The position numbers and the translations under genes are program-made. Shown one piece after another: positions 13,356-14,891 of a stretch of DNA of 14,891 nucleotides (the stretch's first letter is position 1; each line of letters starts with the position of its first letter). The notes under the pieces are model-generated. The model was not told the DNA's origin. It did not search any database and saw nothing but the letters and a program-made list of their open reading frames with translations. This stretch comes from Candidatus Atribacter alterifermentans. GTDB lineage: Bacteria; Atribacterota; Atribacteria; Atribacterales; Atribacteraceae. The stretch is from assembly GCA_012517635.1 (NCBI GenBank), contig JAAYUP010000151.1, positions 1 through 14,891 of the forward strand, read 5' to 3'.

Positions 13356-13841
13356 ATGCAACATATTATATCGGTTCTTGTGGAAAATAAACCACGGGTT
13401 CTGGCACGAGTGGCGTCCCTTTTCGCTAGGCGAGGATACAATATCGAAAGTCTTGCCGTTGGTCATACCCAGGACCCTGATGTTTCACGAATCACCTTAG
13501 TGGTTCGTGGTGATGAAGACATTCTTGAACAAATTACCAAGCAACTTTATAAATTAATAGAAGTAATCAAAGTTGGTGATTTTACTGAGATAAGCTATGT
13601 TGATCGAGAGCTTTCGCTGATTAAGGTAAACGCTCCCTCCAACCTTCGTGGTGAGATCGTTCAAACCGCTGAAATTTTTCGGGCGAGAATCATTGATGTA
13701 AGCGAAAAAAACCTTCTCATTGAAGTTACTGGAACATCAGACAAAATAGATGCCCTTGAACAGCTCATGAAAAAATACGGAATTATTGAAATGACCAGAA
13801 CGGGTAAAATCGCCTTAGCTCGAGGAAGTCAATCCTTATAA
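13356..13841 (+). CDS. ilvN: Acetohydroxyacid synthase, small regulatory subunit
   Basis: This 161-residue partner of IlvB stimulates catalysis and normally confers valine feedback inhibition. The N-terminal ACT domain is ISVLVENKPRVLARVASLFARRGYNI (5-30), followed by ESLAVGHTQDPDVSRITLVV. The C-terminal half (about 78-155) is the second ferredoxin-like domain of the long IlvH-type subunits. Asn11 and Asn29, which correspond to effector-site residues of E. coli IlvH, are kept, but residue 14 is Arg (codon CGG) where E. coli IlvH and most homologues have Gly. Substitution at Gly14 in E. coli IlvH is known to relieve valine inhibition, so feedback may be weakened or changed here. Strong ribosome binding site AAGGAGA lies 7 bases before the ATG. 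It could equally be named ilvH. Confidence 0.95.
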   Translation: MQHIISVLVENKPRVLARVASLFARRGYNIESLAVGHTQDPDVSRITLVVRGDEDILEQITKQLYKLIEVIKVGDFTEISYVDRELSLIKVNAPSNLRGEIVQTAEIFRARIIDVSEKNLLIEVTGTSDKIDALEQLMKKYGIIEMTRTGKIALARGSQSL

Positions 13842-13887
13842 TTCTCAAAAAACGAATAAATCAATTTAAATTTAGGAGGTAAATACA

Positions 13888-14880
13888 ATGGCTCAAATTT
13901 TATATGATCAAGACGCTCAATTAGAATTATTGCAAGGAAAAAAAGTCGCAATTATTGGATTTGGAAGTCAAGGAAGTGCTCAAGGTCAAAATCTAAAAGA
14001 TAGTGGAATTGAAGTGATCATTGCCGAGTTACCAGGTACTCCCGGTTTTGAAAAAGCGAAAAAGGCTGGGTTCTCACCAGTTCATGCTGATGAAGCAGCT
14101 CAAAAGGGAGATATTATCCAGATGTTAGTACCAGATCAATTTCAACCGATGGTATATCAACAATCAATTGCAAAAAATCTCTCCTCTGGAAAAGCTTTGA
14201 TGTTCTCCCATGGTTTTAATATTCATTTTCACCAAATCGTTCCACCTCCATCGGTCGATGTTATCATGGTCGCTCCTAAGGGCCCAGGTGATTTGGTAAG
14301 AAGAATGTATCAAGAGGGGAAGGGAGTTCCCTCTTTGATCGCTGTTCACCAAAATTCTTCAGGTCATGCCAAAGAATTAGCCTTGGCTTATGCTCGGGGA
14401 ATCGGGGCTACTCGAGCAGGAGTTTTAGAAACCACCTTTAAAGAGGAAACTGAAACTGATCTCTTTGGTGAACAAGCGGTTTTATGTGGAGGATTAACCG
14501 CATTAATAAAAGCAGGCTTTGAAACCCTTTTGGAAGCTGGATATCAACCCGAAGTCGCCTACTTTGAGTGTCTCCATGAGATGAAGCTGATTGTTGATCT
14601 CGTCTATGAGGGAGGATTGAGCTTAATGCGTCAGGTTGTGAGTGATACCGCTGAATTTGGCGATTTAACTCGCGGACCAAGAGTCATAAATCAAGAAACA
14701 AAAAAAGAAATGAAAAAGATTTTAAGTGAAATACAAGATGGCAGTTTTGCTCGGGAATGGATATTAGAAAACCAGGCTAATCGACCAATGTATCATGCTT
14801 TAAGAGAAAAAGACTTTCAACACACAATTGAAAAAGTTGGAAAACAGCTGCGTGATATGATGCCCTGGTTAAAAAAATAA
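13888..14880 (+). CDS. ilvC: Ketol-acid reductoisomerase, class I, variant cofactor loop
   Basis: IlvC isomerises and reduces acetohydroxy acids to dihydroxy acids, feeding IlvD. At 330 residues it is a standard class I enzyme. The Rossmann motif GFGSQGSAQGQN (24-35) differs from the common GYGSQGHAHALN. Catalytic and metal residues are present: H108 (SHGFN), K131 (PKGPG), D191 and E195 (DLFGE), E227 and E231 (FECLHE) and S252. The loop that normally reads G-L-R-x-G-S and binds the NADPH 2'-phosphate through Arg and Ser reads A-E-L-P-G-T (46-51) here. An acidic residue at the end of the second strand, with loss of the Arg, is typical of NADH-binding Rossmann folds, so NADH use is inferred. 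PGDLVRR replaces the usual PGHLVRR. TTAGGAGG lies 9 bases upstream of the ATG, and the gap after ilvN is 46 bases without a terminator. Confidence 0.95.
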   Translation: MAQILYDQDAQLELLQGKKVAIIGFGSQGSAQGQNLKDSGIEVIIAELPGTPGFEKAKKAGFSPVHADEAAQKGDIIQMLVPDQFQPMVYQQSIAKNLSSGKALMFSHGFNIHFHQIVPPPSVDVIMVAPKGPGDLVRRMYQEGKGVPSLIAVHQNSSGHAKELALAYARGIGATRAGVLETTFKEETETDLFGEQAVLCGGLTALIKAGFETLLEAGYQPEVAYFECLHEMKLIVDLVYEGGLSLMRQVVSDTAEFGDLTRGPRVINQETKKEMKKILSEIQDGSFAREWILENQANRPMYHALREKDFQHTIEKVGKQLRDMMPWLKK

Positions 14881-14881
14881 C

Positions 14882-14891
14882 AGGGAGGGAA
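14882..14891 (+). promoter_or_regulatory. Ribosome binding site of a following gene
   Basis: AGGGAGGGAA follows the ilvC stop by one base and runs to the window edge. It resembles the Shine-Dalgarno sequences of the other genes here, and no terminator intervenes, so the operon probably continues, perhaps with a leucine biosynthesis gene. The next gene itself is not visible. Confidence 0.45.

Noticed and set aside
13888..14880. Reading the class I IlvC as another NAD(P)-dependent dehydrogenase
   Set aside because: The catalytic set H108, K131, D191/E195, E227/E231 and S252 and the operon position establish ketol-acid reductoisomerase. Only the cofactor loop is unusual.
1..14891. A defence, toxin-antitoxin, phage or secondary-metabolite system
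   Set aside because: Every substantial coding region has a recognised metabolic, transport or regulatory family, and none of the spacers holds a credible unlisted gene.

Overview
The window is a 14.9 kb piece of a low-GC (roughly 38%, by eye) bacterial chromosome with strong AAGGAGG-type ribosome binding sites, a T-box leader, a Feo iron uptake operon and purine-rich intergenic spacers. These fit an anaerobic bacterium with Firmicutes-like gene signals. Atribacterota and deep Clostridia-like lineages are both plausible, but nothing here (no rRNA, no marker set) fixes the taxon.

Layout. (1) 1-310: repeat-rich spacer. (2) 311-1171, minus: lipA, lipoyl synthase. (3) 1475-2773, plus: a stand-alone protein of the GatZ/KbaZ (tagatose-bisphosphate aldolase accessory subunit) family, transcribed divergently from lipA. 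(4) 2774-3389: terminator hairpin plus a mosaic of interspersed repeats. (5) 5662-3390, minus: a two-gene, translationally coupled unit encoding a PHP-domain metal hydrolase-like protein and a PfkB-family sugar(-phosphate) kinase of the FruK/LacC type. This unit lies between two inverted repeat copies that share a 78-bp identical core. (6) 9268-5890, minus: fur-feoA-feoB followed by a PAP2-type membrane phosphatase. A Fur box overlaps the presumed transcription start in front of fur, so iron control looks autoregulatory. (7) 9576-9927, plus: a promoter candidate and a complete T-box riboswitch with a probable leucine (CUC) specifier and an intrinsic terminator. (8) 9996-14880, plus: ilvD-ilvB-ilvN-ilvC, the shared isoleucine/valine/leucine pathway. 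A purine-rich ribosome binding site at the right edge suggests the operon continues.

How the genes work together. The ilv genes supply acetohydroxyacid synthase (large and regulatory subunit), ketol-acid reductoisomerase and dihydroxyacid dehydratase. The T-box should let them be transcribed when charged tRNA-Leu is scarce. Two residue-level features stand out. The regulatory subunit has Arg14 where E. coli IlvH has Gly14, a position at which substitution is known to relieve valine inhibition. IlvC has Glu-Leu (residues 47-48) in place of the usual Leu-Arg at the NADPH phosphate-binding loop, suggesting NADH use. FeoA/FeoB import Fe(II), which LipA and IlvD need for their Fe-S clusters. The GatZ-like protein, the PHP protein and the kinase form a small, possibly functionally linked sugar-phosphate neighbourhood whose substrate cannot be read from the sequence.

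I do not see a defence system, transposase, CRISPR array, phage gene, tRNA or rRNA gene. The least explained parts are the interspersed repeats and the GatZ-like/PHP/kinase group.
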